DNA from: CAVQSS01 sp963746605
GTDB lineage: Bacteria; Desulfobacterota; RBG-13-43-22
NCBI GenBank assembly: GCA_963746605.1
Contig: CAVVCH010000053.1
Location: 183,644-247,643 of the forward strand
Direction: 5' to 3'
Length of the DNA stretch: 64,000 nucleotides
In this document: in pieces, positions 15,374-23,939 of the stretch
Numbering within the stretch: the stretch's first letter is position 1
Layout: every line of letters begins with the position of its first letter
Notes under the pieces: generated by a model
What the model was told of the DNA's origin: nothing
The model's input: the letters and a program-made list of their open reading frames with translations, nothing else
The model's database searches: none
Program-made: the position numbers and the translations under genes

Positions 15374-17125
15374 ATGACCGCTTACCGTATTTTAATTCCC
15401 TTTCTGCGACCGGGGTACTTTCCCTTGGCCGCGGGGATCTGCCTGCTGGTGCTGGTGGATTTTCTCCAACTGCTTATCCCCCGCTTTATCAAGGGCGCCG
15501 TGGATGCCTTGTCTTCCGGCCGGGCCACGACCGGGACCCTGACGCGCACCCTGGCCCTGATCCTGGGCGTTTCCCTGATCATCTTCGGTTTTCGTTATCT
15601 GTGGCGGCGCCTGATCTTCGGTCAGGCCCGGCGGATCGAGGAGGCCCTGCGAAACCGATTGATCGGTCAGTTCTTCCTCCTTTCTCCGGCTTTTTTTCAA
15701 CGCCGGCCGATCGGCGATCTCATGGCCCACGCCACCAATGATATGGAAGCGGTGCGGATGGCCCTGGGAATGGGGCTGGTGTCTCTGGTGGATTCGTTTT
15801 TTTTAGGCTGCGCGGCCATCGGGTTTATGCTGTACATCAGCCCCGGATTGACCGCCGCCGCCCTGGTGCCTATGCCGGTGGTGGCCTACCTGACCTATCG
15901 TTTAAGCCGGGTATTTCATAAAAAATTTGAATCGGTGCAAGTCCTTTTTTCCGGATTGATGGAAACCGTGCGGGAAGGCCTGGTAGGTATCCTGGTCGTC
16001 AAAGCCTACAACCTCCAACCGCGGGAATTGGGCCGCCTTTCCGAGCTCAGTGGAAAATATCTGGATAAAAATTTGCAGTTGGCCCGGATTACCGGGACGC
16101 TTTTTCCCTTGTCTCTGCTGTTGACCAACCTGAGTCTGGCCGTGGTTATCTGGCTGGGCGGGGTTCAGGTCTACCAGGGAAAGATCACCACCGGCGATTT
16201 TGTGGCCTTCATCACCTACCTGGGCATGCTGGGATGGCCGGTGATGGCCCTGGGCTGGGTAGTCAACCTGTTGAAACGAGGAGGCGTATCCCTGGAGCGG
16301 ATCGGACGACTGCTGGATGAAAAACCTGAAATCGCCGATCGTCCCGGATTAACAGCACCGCCCTCACCCGTTCGGAAAATATCCATCGCTCATCTTTCCT
16401 TTAGTTATCCGGGGGAGAAGCAGCCGGTGTTGAAGGACCTGAGTCTGGAAATAGGCGCCGGACAGCAAATCGTGTTTACCGGCCGAACCGGCTCCGGAAA
16501 GACCACCCTGGCGCAACTGCTGGTCCGGCTCTATGATCCTCCGGAGGGGACCATTGCGCTGGACGGCCAGGCAATCCATAAAATACCGCTGGGATATTTA
16601 CGGAACACCATATCCTTAGTTCCCCAGGTACCATTTCTTTTTTCCGACACCTTGCGGGCCAACCTGCAAATGGCCGATCCCGAGGCCGGAGAGGCCCGAT
16701 TGTGGGAGGCCCTGTCTCTGGCCGCTCTGGATAAGGAAGTCAGGGCCTTCTCCGAGGGGTTGGAGACGGTGGTGGGGGAGAAAGGGGTGCTCCTTTCGGG
16801 AGGACAGCGACAACGGTTGGCCTTGGCCCGGGCCTTGCTGTTCAATCCGCCTTTTTTGATCCTGGATAACACCCTGGCCTCGGTGGACCTGTCCACCGAG
16901 CGACAGATCCTCGAGGGCCTGAAGTCCAGGCGAAAGGGATTGACCACTATTTTTATTTCTCACCGCCTGGTGGGGCTGGAGGCTGTGGATTGGATTTTTC
17001 TTTTTGAGGCGGGTCGGATCGCCGAATCCGGGCAACACCAGGCCCTGATGGAACAAGACGGCCTCTATGCCCGGCTCTACCGGCGGCAGCGTTTGGAAAA
17101 GGAAATCCGGGAGGGAGTTTTTTGA
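15374..17125 (+). CDS. ABC exporter half, degenerate ATPase site (MdlA/YheI type)
   Basis: A 583-aa protein with six membrane helices (about residues 15-300) fused to a nucleotide-binding domain. Walker A GRTGSGKTTL and signature LLSGGQRQRLALARAL are canonical, but Walker B reads FLILDNTLASVD: the catalytic Glu after the Asp is replaced by Asn. That loss is normal for one half of a heterodimeric exporter. Its partner at 17388-19170 keeps the Glu. Members of this group export lipids, peptides or drugs; substrate unknown. The partner is separated by a repeat-filled gap of 262 bases. Confidence 0.85.
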   Translation: MTAYRILIPFLRPGYFPLAAGICLLVLVDFLQLLIPRFIKGAVDALSSGRATTGTLTRTLALILGVSLIIFGFRYLWRRLIFGQARRIEEALRNRLIGQFFLLSPAFFQRRPIGDLMAHATNDMEAVRMALGMGLVSLVDSFFLGCAAIGFMLYISPGLTAAALVPMPVVAYLTYRLSRVFHKKFESVQVLFSGLMETVREGLVGILVVKAYNLQPRELGRLSELSGKYLDKNLQLARITGTLFPLSLLLTNLSLAVVIWLGGVQVYQGKITTGDFVAFITYLGMLGWPVMALGWVVNLLKRGGVSLERIGRLLDEKPEIADRPGLTAPPSPVRKISIAHLSFSYPGEKQPVLKDLSLEIGAGQQIVFTGRTGSGKTTLAQLLVRLYDPPEGTIALDGQAIHKIPLGYLRNTISLVPQVPFLFSDTLRANLQMADPEAGEARLWEALSLAALDKEVRAFSEGLETVVGEKGVLLSGGQRQRLALARALLFNPPFLILDNTLASVDLSTERQILEGLKSRRKGLTTIFISHRLVGLEAVDWIFLFEAGRIAESGQHQALMEQDGLYARLYRRQRLEKEIREGVF

Positions 17126-17387
17126 CGGGATTAGTATTATATGACGTGTTCGCAAAAAAGTTCTTCAGCGAAGTTTTGTCATTCTGAGCGAATGCGAAGA
17201 ATCTCGTTTTTTCAACAGGTCGAAATCCTTCGCGGAGTTTATCCTGAGCTGGAAGACGAGATCCTTCACTTCGTTCAGGATGACAAGGCAGGCGAAGGAC
17301 TCAGTATGACAAGCCGGCGAGGGCCGGATGACAAGCGAAAGGCCAAGGATGACAGTTTGAAACATTTTGCGAGGTCATCACTATAAT
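17126..17387. repeat. Palindromic intergenic repeat between the two ABC genes
   Basis: This gap contains the widespread word TCATTCTGAGCGAATGCGAA and its inverted partners (TTCGTTCAGGATGACAAG, GGACTCAGTATGACAAG). Such elements occur in many environmental bacterial genomes and are often mis-called as short proteins. No gene is supported. Confidence 0.7.
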
Positions 17388-19170
17388 ATGCCTCCCAATG
17401 ACTTCGGTTATTTTGAAGGGGAGCACTTGGGCAAGCCGTACGATTTGGGGTTGCTCAAGAAGGTCTTTCCTTATTTGTGGCCCTGGCGATTTCGATGGCT
17501 GCTGGTCATGGTACTGACCCTGGCCGGGACCGCCCTGGACCTGATCCCCCCCTACCTGACCAAACTGGCTATTGACCAATTTATTCTTAAGGGGCGGATC
17601 CAGGGCCTGGAGTTCTTGGCTTTATTGCTACTGGTGGTCCTGGTTTTGGGCTATGGTTTCCAATATGCCCAGGTGGTGCTCATGGAACAATTGGGCCAGC
17701 GGGTGATGCATGCCCTGCGCCTGGACTTGGTGGCCCATCTCCTGTCGCTGCCGCTGCCCTTCTACCAGGAGCACCCGGTGGGACGGCTGGTTACCCGGGC
17801 TACCAACGATATCGAGAACCTCAACGAGATGGTCAAGTCACTGCTCTCCACCCTCGTTAAAGATATCCTGCTGTTCTTGGGGATCATGGGGGTCCTTTTC
17901 TATTTAAATTTTAGGTTGGCCCTGATCACCTTTGCCGTCCTGCCGATCATCTTTGTGGCCGCCCGTCTTTTCAGCCGGAAGGCCCGGGACGCCTTCCGGG
18001 ATTTGCGTCGCTGGGTAGCCCACCCTGAATTCCTTTATCCAGGAAACCCTCTCCGGCATGACGCTCATCCAGCTCCTGAAAAAGGAAGCGATGAGGGCGC
18101 AGGACTTCCGATGGGTGAATCACCAGACCTATTTGGCCGGGATGAAGCAGATTCAGGTTTTTGCGTTGTTCATGCCGCTCATGGAATTGATTTCGGCCGG
18201 GGCCGTGGCCCTGCTGATCTGGTACGGCGGCGGTCAGGTCATTCGCCAGACTCTCACCCTGGGCGCCCTGGTGGCCTTCCTGTCGTACATCCAGATGTTT
18301 TTTCGTCCCCTGCGGGAGTTGACCGAAAAATATAGCGTCCTGCAGTCGGCCATGGCCTCTCTGGAGCGAATTTTTGCCCTGATGGAGGAAAAGGCCGAGG
18401 AGGGACCGGATGAAACTTTGTTCCGGCGACCGACCCGGGTCCAGGGGGAGATTACCTTCGATCGGGTCAGTTTTGCCTATCAAGCCGAGGATTGGGTGCT
18501 CCAGGACATTTCTTTTACCATCCGCCCCGGAGAAGCGGTGGCTATCGTCGGGATGACCGGGGGGGGTAAGACCACCCTGATTCAGCTCCTGGAGGGCTTC
18601 TATACCCCTCAGAAGGGACAAATCCGGATCGATGGGCTCCCCATCCAGTCCTTTCCCAAAAAATTCTTGAGGACCTTGGTGGGGTTGGTTCCCCAGGAGG
18701 TCTTTCTCTTCGCCGGGGACCTGAAAGAAAATATTTTATTGGCGGATAAGGAAACCCTTTCTTCCCGGGACGATCCGGAAAACATATGGAAGGAAATCCA
18801 GCCCCTTTTCCAAGACTTCCAGGGAAGAAAGGTCGACACCCTGTCCTCCGGAGAACGGCAGTTGGTGGCCATGGCCCGGGTTTTAGCCCGGGACCCGTCG
18901 ATCCTGGTTCTGGATGAGGCCACCGCCCACCTGGACGCCCAGACGGAAGAAAAGGTTCAGACGGTCCTGGGAAAGCTGCTGGCCGGCCGGACCTCGCTGG
19001 TCATCGCCCACCGGCTGTTTACCCTCCGCCAGGCCTCTCGGATTATGGTGCTGCACCAGGGCCGCCTGGTCGAGGAAGGGACCCACGCGCAACTCATGGA
19101 GCGGAAAGGGTACTATTACCGGTTATACCAGTTGCAGTATAACGAGGTTCAAAATGGGGGGGGTTATTGA
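17388..19170 (+). pseudogene. ABC exporter half with intact catalytic Glu, one frameshift
   Basis: The first frame runs from MPPNDFGYFEG through four or five membrane helices to about 18020. The second resumes at LNSFIQETLSGMTLIQLL and continues through the ATPase domain: Walker A GMTGGGKTTLIQ, signature-like LSSGERQLVAMAR and Walker B ILVLDEATAHLD. Removing one C from the CCC at about 18022 gives a single 593-residue protein. The signature is LSSGE rather than LSGGQ while Walker B is canonical, which complements the defect in the 15374 partner. The two therefore probably form one functional heterodimer, and the frameshift is probably a sequence error. Confidence 0.82.
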
Positions 19171-19202
19171 CGGTCTCTTTATTGTATTTACAGGTGATTT
19201 CT

Positions 19203-19286
19203 CGTCATCCCCGAAAGCCTTTGTCGGGGATCCGGTGTTTCTTAAAAAAACCTGGATTCCCGCTCAGAAGCGCCGCGGGAATGACG
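19203..19286. repeat. Imperfect palindromic repeat (CGTCATCCCCGAA...GGGAATGACG)
   Basis: The ends CGTCATCCCC and GGGAATGACG are near-inverted and enclose internal hairpins (GGGGATCC, CCGC...GCGG). This resembles a very common intergenic repeat class of environmental bacteria. It follows the exporter operon and may also terminate transcription. Confidence 0.6.
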
Positions 19287-19302
19287 CTTTATGATGTTTG
19301 GA

Positions 19303-19662
19303 TCATTTGGATTTTGGACCTTTGTGCTTGTTTCGGCCTGCGACGAGCTCAGTCGGGGCGATTTTCGTGCTTCGGATTGCAAAGTCAAAGCCCGCTTCAA
19401 AATGCAAACCGGAGGCATCCACTTGGTGCAAACGGATCCGGGACAACAGCCCGGCTCTTTCGGCGCGGCGTCGGACACCGGCGAGCATCTCCGGCTGCAA
19501 GTCCACGGCCGTCACGTTCCCGGAGGGTCCGACTATTCGGGCCAGGGGAATCGTGAAGTAGCCGATCCCACACCCGAGGTCCAGGCACGCTTCCCGGGGG
19601 TGAACGAGATCCTGGAGAATCCTCTCCGGCTTCTGGACGAGACGCCGCACGAAGTTGTCAAA
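19303..19662 (-). pseudogene. SAM-dependent methyltransferase fragment
   Basis: A central piece of a class I methyltransferase is readable: RRLVQKPERILQDLV, the SAM motif LDLGCGIGYFTIPLA and the acidic motif TAVDLQPEM. Upstream the frame extends only to about NSFDNFV and lacks the usual start. After FEAGFDFAI the sequence loses family resemblance and ends in unrelated residues. Both ends are therefore missing, leaving about 95 recognisable residues of a normal ~200. It lies between an intergenic repeat and the nucleotidyltransferase pair, at the edge of the accessory region. Confidence 0.6.
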
Positions 19663-19667
19663 GGAGT

Positions 19668-20114
19668 TTAATCTTCGCCTACAGCTTCTAGATCCGCAAT
19701 ATCCTTCTTGCGTCCCAAAGCTCTTTTATTTACTATAAAGTCATCACGGCCTATGTAATGAACCATCAAATCACCAAACCACCCTTCAACTCTGCCCGAT
19801 TGCGCCTGCTCCCATTGAACCCCGGTAATCGATGTTATAATGTCTATCCTGACCGGTGGAACCCCAAGTTGAACGACTTTACCCTCTTTCACAAAATCCG
19901 CCGCTGTCAAACCAACTGCCCCAAACCCAAACTCATTAAGGGCGTGCATGATGCTTTTTGCATTTATAGGGTCCGGCTTCACAAAGACGTCAAGGTCACC
20001 TGTGTATCGCGGGGCGCCGTGAAATCCCAGTGCGTAAGCCCCTACAATGATATAATCAACCTCGTATTTGTTGAATAACTCGAGCAGATCTCTGAAGTCT
20101 TGCTGAACTTCCAT
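19668..20114 (-). CDS. Nucleotidyltransferase-fold protein (AbiEii/MNT-like)
   Basis: A 148-aa protein with the pattern of the nucleotidyltransferase superfamily: VDYIIVGAYALGFHGAPRYTGDLDVFV, where GD-D holds the metal-binding acidic residues (about 39-43), plus a third acid in VRIDIITSI (~95). Such proteins often act in toxin-antitoxin pairs or modify tRNA or proteins. It overlaps the small gene at 20056-20247 by 59 bases and has its own AGGGG ribosome site. The pair resembles two-gene modules spread by transfer. Function is not established. Confidence 0.7.
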   Translation of the reverse strand: MEVQQDFRDLLELFNKYEVDYIIVGAYALGFHGAPRYTGDLDVFVKPDPINAKSIMHALNEFGFGAVGLTAADFVKEGKVVQLGVPPVRIDIITSITGVQWEQAQSGRVEGWFGDLMVHYIGRDDFIVNKRALGRKKDIADLEAVGED

Positions 20115-20247
20115 GGTATTGTCCCCTTAAGAATTCAATTGCTACGATTCGTTCTTGAGGTGTTTTGCTTAGCCAGTAGGCCAGATCTTTCTTAATTGAC
20201 GAATCGGTTTTCAAATCAAGTTTCTTAACGGTTTTTTCAATCATCAT
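20056..20247 (-). CDS. Small partner of the nucleotidyltransferase, 63 aa
   Basis: The product (MMIEKTVKKLDLK...) has a short helical body with YWLSKTPQERIVAIEFLR and an Arg-rich end (ARLQRSARVIQQIRG). Small proteins with this YWLS-TPxERIxAxExLR pattern are commonly found directly upstream of nucleotidyltransferases, so I treat it as the first gene of a two-gene module, possibly antitoxin-like. A GGGGG ribosome site lies close to the double ATG. Confidence 0.6.
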   Translation of the reverse strand: MMIEKTVKKLDLKTDSSIKKDLAYWLSKTPQERIVAIEFLRGQYHGSSARLQRSARVIQQIRG

Positions 20248-20427
20248 TGTCCCCCTGTATCTCCAGTGGTCGATATCAAAGCCTTTCCCAAGTTCGCTAC
20301 TCCCGGATCAATCTGATGCTTCGCTTGTGCCTGGCCAAACATGCTGCCGCACGCGATCAAAAAAAAGAAACGCCCTCAGGAAACTAAATGAATATTCATA
20401 AGTTTCTCCTTTCTATTCAGAAAGACT

Positions 20428-20874
20428 TCATAGGCCCACCGGCATGTCGTAAGGATGCGGACGGCCTTTGCCCGTCTCGACAAATTCCTTGAGGCTAAGC
20501 AGGAAAAGCACCCAGTGCATCGAGGTCCGAGGGAACATTTGGGCATCCTCGCGCCATTTTGAGTGGCGAAGGTGAAGAAACGTTTTGTCGCCTTCGCAGA
20601 AGATTTTCCATTCAATTTCGGTGTTGACCCAATCAGGATCGCTCCGCTCAGTTGCGCGCCACCGCACGAGTTCATCAACCTTCAGAGTGGTTACAACCAT
20701 CTCCTTTAACCATTTCCCATAAAACCAGAATTCCAATTTCTTCCCGACGGCAGATTCCCCCTGCGTCTCGGTGGTCCACCAATGCGCTAGCTTTTTCACT
20801 TCGGTCAACGCTTGGTAAAGCTCGCTGGGGGAAGCTTTGATGATCATTTCATGCCAGATTTCACGATATGCCAT
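20428..20874 (-). CDS. SRPBCC/AHSA1-like protein (cassette-type gene)
   Basis: The start at 20874 (MAYREIWHEMIIKAS) is chosen because GAGGAGGTG lies 6-7 bases upstream. The 148-residue product has the START/AHSA1 fold pattern: an opening strand, then SELYQALTEVKKLAHWWT, and the closing helix HWVLFLLSLKEFVETG. These proteins bind hydrophobic ligands; the ligand is unknown. Small SRPBCC genes are frequent integron cassette cargo. It is the last cassette-type gene in the minus-strand array, and I found no clear attC after it. Confidence 0.7.
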   Translation of the reverse strand: MAYREIWHEMIIKASPSELYQALTEVKKLAHWWTTETQGESAVGKKLEFWFYGKWLKEMVVTTLKVDELVRWRATERSDPDWVNTEIEWKIFCEGDKTFLHLRHSKWREDAQMFPRTSMHWVLFLLSLKEFVETGKGRPHPYDMPVGL

Positions 20875-20999
20875 TGAAAACACCTCCTCTTCTAATGAAG
20901 TATGTCAAGCATATAGTTTCGGTCTCTGTCCGTTAAGACCGTTTGTGTTGTGGCGGCTTCCAGCCTTTTTGCCCCCCTTATCTAACCTCTTTTGTTCTC

Positions 21000-21139
21000 C
21001 TGGCCTTATGCCCATCCCCCAGGATGAGGAGCGCGACGTTGGCGCGTCTGCTCGATCCGTTTGATGGGCCGGGGACCCGCAGGCCTAAAAACTTGTTGAC
21101 GGGGGCGCTCCGCAGCCTGGGGGATGGGCATAAGGCCAG
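21000..21139. repeat. 140-bp MITE-like element with perfect 24-bp terminal inverted repeats
   Basis: CTGGCCTTATGCCCATCCCC... at 21000-21023 is the exact complement of 21116-21139. The inner 114 bases (21016-21129) recur without change at 23826-23939. The ends look transposon-like and there is no coding capacity. It directly abuts the attC-like site at 21142-21220. An ORF-less cassette or an attC variant are alternatives. Confidence 0.65.
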
Positions 21140-21141
21140 CG

Positions 21142-21220
21142 GCCCATCGTTCAAACTCAGCCGCCGCCCATGAGCCGCGCAGGCGGCTTATGGGCGGTCG
21201 GCTGGAGTGCCTTGTTGGGC
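21142..21220 (-). other. attC-like recombination site (79 bp)
   Basis: Read on the minus strand it starts with GCCCAAC, an exact RYYYAAC core, and ends with GATGGGC, one base from the GTTRRRY core. Between them are long inverted arms (CAGCCGACCGCCCATAAGCC against its near complement) around a short loop. It begins 10 bases after the DUF1801 stop codon, the normal place for a cassette attC. The altered end core may be inactive. Confidence 0.65.
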
Positions 21221-21229
21221 GTCACGCTT

Positions 21230-21709
21230 TCAGAAATCAAGGGGTCGTTCCGAAATACGCCGCACGAAGCCTAATTCGCTCGCCTTGGCCTTGCCTTTCC
21301 GCCGAATGGTATCGAGGGCGACCGCGGCACGGATGAGTGCTTTGAACGCGTCCGCATCGACCTCCGCCCCCTCATGGATGTCAATCGCGCGCCTTACGTT
21401 CCCGTCGAGGCTCGAGTTGAAGAGCTTGGCCGGGTCCTTCAACGCAGCACCCTCGGCGAAGGTGAGTTTCACTTTGTCCTTGTAGGTCTCGCCGGTGCAG
21501 ATGATCCCGTCGTGGGACCACACCGGGACTCCCAACATCGAGTTCGACGGCTTTCTCCATTTCAACTCCTCGACCACATCTGGGTCTGCCTCTTTGATGA
21601 GCTCGCGCATCCTGCTCAACGTCGCCCCGTGCCAGTCCGCGAGCTCGGCGATTCTTTTGTCAATCAGCTCAGATGCTGACTGGCCCTCGGTCGAACCCGA
21701 CTTTTTCAT
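21230..21709 (-). CDS. DUF1801/YdhG-like protein (integron cassette)
   Basis: A 159-aa protein. The DUF1801 pattern spans residues ~15-140: LADWHGATLSRMRELIKEADPD, EELKWRKPSNSMLGVPVWSHDGIICTG and KLTFAEGAALKDP. The fold is SufE/IscU-like or YdhG-like; function is unknown in general. The C-terminus is basic (RRKGKAKASE). An attC-like site follows 10 bases after its stop, and another core lies 78 bases before its start, so gene plus attC make one cassette. Ribosome site AGGAGG precedes the ATG. Confidence 0.78.
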   Translation of the reverse strand: MKKSGSTEGQSASELIDKRIAELADWHGATLSRMRELIKEADPDVVEELKWRKPSNSMLGVPVWSHDGIICTGETYKDKVKLTFAEGAALKDPAKLFNSSLDGNVRRAIDIHEGAEVDADAFKALIRAAVALDTIRRKGKAKASELGFVRRISERPLDF

Positions 21710-21786
21710 GTTCTCCTCCTAAAACTTCCAGATTCTTCCAGAATGCCTTCAAACGACTCAATCGTCGTAACTTCTCCACGCCGCTA

Positions 21787-21845
21787 GAGAAACGGTGGAT
21801 GAAGCCGCCGCGCGCAGCGCGGTCGGTTGGAGCGACTCGTTGGGC
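21787..21845 (-). other. attC-like recombination site (59 bp)
   Basis: On the minus strand it opens with GCCCAAC (complement of GTTGGGC at 21839-21845) and closes at 21787-21793, where only the GTT of the core is kept. Inner arms CCAACCGACCGCGC and GCGCGGCGG form a near-perfect stem. It follows the SRPBCC gene starting at 22310 and precedes the DUF1801 gene. Confidence 0.6.
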
Positions 21846-21881
21846 AGCCGGAGATTCAGCTTGGAGTTCCGCCACAATTAT

Positions 21882-22310
21882 TCACTTCTCCAAAAACTTC
21901 TTCAGACCAGCAAGCATCATGTCCCAATTCTTCTGGGAGTGTTCACGCGCTTCTTCCGTCGGATTGTTGTCCTGGGCCAGGGAGACAAGGGTTTGGGTTT
22001 CCTTGGACGTGAGCTTGATGGTCACCGTGTGATAGTTCTCCGGCTGATCCGGAAGCCCGGAGAACGGACTGAAATGCGTGTATTGGAGTAGCCGTTTTGG
22101 ATCACAATGGAGAATCACTCCTTTGTCCTCGTACGCCTTGCCTTTCCACTCGCCTTTCCATGTGATTGGGCTCCCCTCGCGCCAATCGGATGCGACGTCG
22201 GTGCCGAACATGTACTCTTTGATGGCTTGTGGATTAACGAGCGCATCCCAGACCTTGGCGACTGAGGCGTCAATGGTGGCCGACGCCTTTGCGATCAGAT
22301 CGTTCTTCAT
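21882..22310 (-). CDS. SRPBCC/AHSA1-family protein (integron cassette)
   Basis: The start at 22310 (MKNDLIAKASATID) has GAAAGGAA upstream; a longer version from 22337 lacks support. The 142-residue product shows the AHSA1 layout: ATIDASVAKVWDALVNPQAIKEYMFG, a central region DWREGSPITWKG, and the closing helix QKNWDMMLAGLKKFLE. It is a small cytosolic ligand-binding protein; ligand unknown. The start lies about 40 bases after the attC end core at 22351-22357, and another attC follows its stop, so it is a complete cassette. Confidence 0.8.
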   Translation of the reverse strand: MKNDLIAKASATIDASVAKVWDALVNPQAIKEYMFGTDVASDWREGSPITWKGEWKGKAYEDKGVILHCDPKRLLQYTHFSPFSGLPDQPENYHTVTIKLTSKETQTLVSLAQDNNPTEEAREHSQKNWDMMLAGLKKFLEK

Positions 22311-22350
22311 AGGTCGTTCCTTTCTTTGGCCACCCATTCGATGTGATGCC

Positions 22351-22401
22351 GCCCAACGCCTTAATCAGCGGCGCGGCCCTTTGCGTCCGCTGAATTTAGA
22401 T
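22351..22401 (-). other. attC-like recombination site (51 bp)
   Basis: On the minus strand: ATCTAAA (one base from RYYYAAC) at 22395-22401, inner arms CAGCGG and CCGCTG, and the exact end core GTTGGGC (complement of 22351-22357). The internal word TTAAGGCGTTGGGC closely follows the layout of classical attC right ends. It separates the RibD-like gene from the SRPBCC gene. Confidence 0.68.
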
Positions 22402-22465
22402 GGTATGCTCAGTAGTTTAGATATACCTTCTACCGGCCTAGTGCAGCCAGTACATCATCATGGAT

Positions 22466-23134
22466 TTAACCTTCTCGTTTCATCTTCTCGCGGCGTGCGA
22501 CTTCCGCCGGTGTGGGAGGGTCCATAGTGAAATCCCCGGTCTTGACTGCACCGTCGCGTACATACTTCGCAATTAAGATGCCATTGGGCGATGTCCGGTT
22601 CGCAATCAGTCGAAACGCCCCAGCTCTTGAGCCAGCGCCAAACAACTTCTTTCCTTGCCCGAGGATGATTGGGAATGTAAAAATATTGATCTGATCGACG
22701 AGGTCATCCGCAAGCAGCGTTTGGATCAAGTCGGTACTGCCCTGTGTAAGAAGCGATGGTCCTTCCTCCCGTTTCAGCTTGGCGACATCTGACGCTGCGT
22801 CACTGAGGGCCACCGAATCCTTCCAGGTCAGATCCAAGCCCTTCCGGGTAGCAACATACTTCGTGACTGAATTGAAAGTCTTGGCAATGGAATCATCGGG
22901 CCCGCCCTCGGCATAGGGCCAGTGGGCCGCGAAGATCTCGTAAGTCTTTCGACCGAGCAACAAGTCGTACGGCTCGCTTAACATCTTGCCAATCTCTTCG
23001 CCGAAAACATCGTCCACCAGTGGCGCTACCCAGCCGCCGTGGTTGAATCCCATAGTAGGATCTTCAAGAGGGCCTCCGGGCGCCTGCATGACGCCGTCCA
23101 AGGAAACCATGGCTCCGATTATTACTTTTCTCAT
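22466..23134 (-). CDS. RibD C-terminal/dihydrofolate-reductase-family protein (integron cassette)
   Basis: A 222-aa protein of the RibD_C/DHFR-like fold: MRKVIIGAMVSLDGVM opening strand, LLLGRKTYEIFAAHWP, then the TQGSTDLIQTLLADDLVDQINIFTFPIILGQGKKLF block that forms the NADPH site and dimer edge. Members reduce pteridine-like or unknown substrates; activity cannot be assigned. It is a very common cassette gene class. An attC-like site follows 65 bases after the stop. The C-terminal tail is Lys/Arg rich (RREKMKREG). Ribosome site AAAGGAG precedes the ATG. Confidence 0.82.
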   Translation of the reverse strand: MRKVIIGAMVSLDGVMQAPGGPLEDPTMGFNHGGWVAPLVDDVFGEEIGKMLSEPYDLLLGRKTYEIFAAHWPYAEGGPDDSIAKTFNSVTKYVATRKGLDLTWKDSVALSDAASDVAKLKREEGPSLLTQGSTDLIQTLLADDLVDQINIFTFPIILGQGKKLFGAGSRAGAFRLIANRTSPNGILIAKYVRDGAVKTGDFTMDPPTPAEVARREKMKREG

Positions 23135-23315
23135 AAATCACACTCCTTTCTTGTCCCATAGTGTAAGGTAAAAATGGGCATGGTTAACCCGCCACTCGTT
23201 CGGGCCGGAACATGTTATCCCCAAGGTCGAAAACAAAAGTTCATGAGCGAGGAGGTTCGAGTCCGCCCGTCATGTACCTATTGCAGCTCCGTGAGTACAC
23301 TGCTACTGTGCAACC

Positions 23316-23801
23316 TCAACCGCGGCGCGCCGACTCGATAGCAGCGATGTCGATCTTTGTCATCTGCATCATCGCATCGAACGCGCGCTTTGCGACGTCG
23401 GGATCGGGATCGGTGACCGCTTTCGTTAGAGCGATCGGCGTAATCTGCCAGGATAATCCCCACTTATCCTTGCACCAGCCGCACACGCTCTCCTGGCCGT
23501 CGTTGCCAACGATCGCGTTCCAGTAGCGATCCGTTTCGGCTTGGTCATCGGTTGCGACCTGAAACGAAAACGCTTCGCTGTGCTTGAACGTAGGTCCACC
23601 GTTGAGCCCGAGGCATGGAATGCCCATCACGGTAAACTCGACGGTCAACACGTCTCCTTTCTTCCCCGACGGAAAGTCTCCAGGGGCACGGTGCACCGCG
23701 CCGACGTACGAATCGGGAAAGGTCTCGGCGTAAAATCGCGCTGCGTCCTCGGCATCGCCATTGTACCAAAGGCAAATCGTGTTCTTTGCAGATTTCATCA
23801 T
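23316..23801 (-). CDS. VOC-superfamily PhnB-like protein (integron cassette)
   Basis: A 161-aa protein with the PhnB/3-demethylubiquinone-like VOC pattern: ICLWYNGDAEDAARFYAETFPDS, VEFTVMGIPCLGLNGGP, SFQVATDDQAETDRYWNAI, then the helix AFDAMMQMTKIDIA. VOC proteins bind a metal and small substrates; this group also confers resistance in some contexts, but nothing here identifies a substrate. It is the cassette-type gene nearest the integrase relic, with strong ribosome site AGGAGGAG. The 114-bp repeat lies 24 bases upstream of its start. Confidence 0.82.
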   Translation of the reverse strand: MMKSAKNTICLWYNGDAEDAARFYAETFPDSYVGAVHRAPGDFPSGKKGDVLTVEFTVMGIPCLGLNGGPTFKHSEAFSFQVATDDQAETDRYWNAIVGNDGQESVCGWCKDKWGLSWQITPIALTKAVTDPDPDVAKRAFDAMMQMTKIDIAAIESARRG

Positions 23802-23825
23802 GTCACTCCTCCTTCGATGGGATAA

Positions 23826-23939
23826 CCCCCAGGATGAGGAGCGCGACGTTGGCGCGTCTGCTCGATCCGTTTGATGGGCCGGGGACCCGCAGGCCTAAAA
23901 ACTTGTTGACGGGGGCGCTCCGCAGCCTGGGGGATGGGC
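23826..23939. repeat. 114-bp exact direct repeat, second copy
   Basis: Identical over all 114 bases to 21016-21129. Its ends (CCCCCAGGATGAGGAGCGC and GCGCTCCGCAGCCTGGGGG) are imperfect inverted repeats matching at 17 of 19 positions. Here the outer flanks differ from copy 1, so the longer 24-bp inverted repeat of copy 1 is lost. The pair brackets four cassette-type genes (21230-23801). Confidence 0.8.

Noticed and set aside
17165..17365. Minus-strand small protein in the gap between the ABC genes
   Set aside because: It is the translation of a widespread palindromic repeat (TCATTCTGAGCGAATGCGAA type), a known source of false short genes.
23182..23278. Possible tRNA or a fourth attC between the VOC and RibD-like genes
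   Set aside because: GGTTCGAGTCC at ~23253 looks like a tRNA T-loop, but no D-arm or anticodon arm folds around it. GGTTAAC/GTTATCC (23182-23220) pair 6 of 7 like attC cores, but the span of 39 bp is too short and the inner arms are weak.
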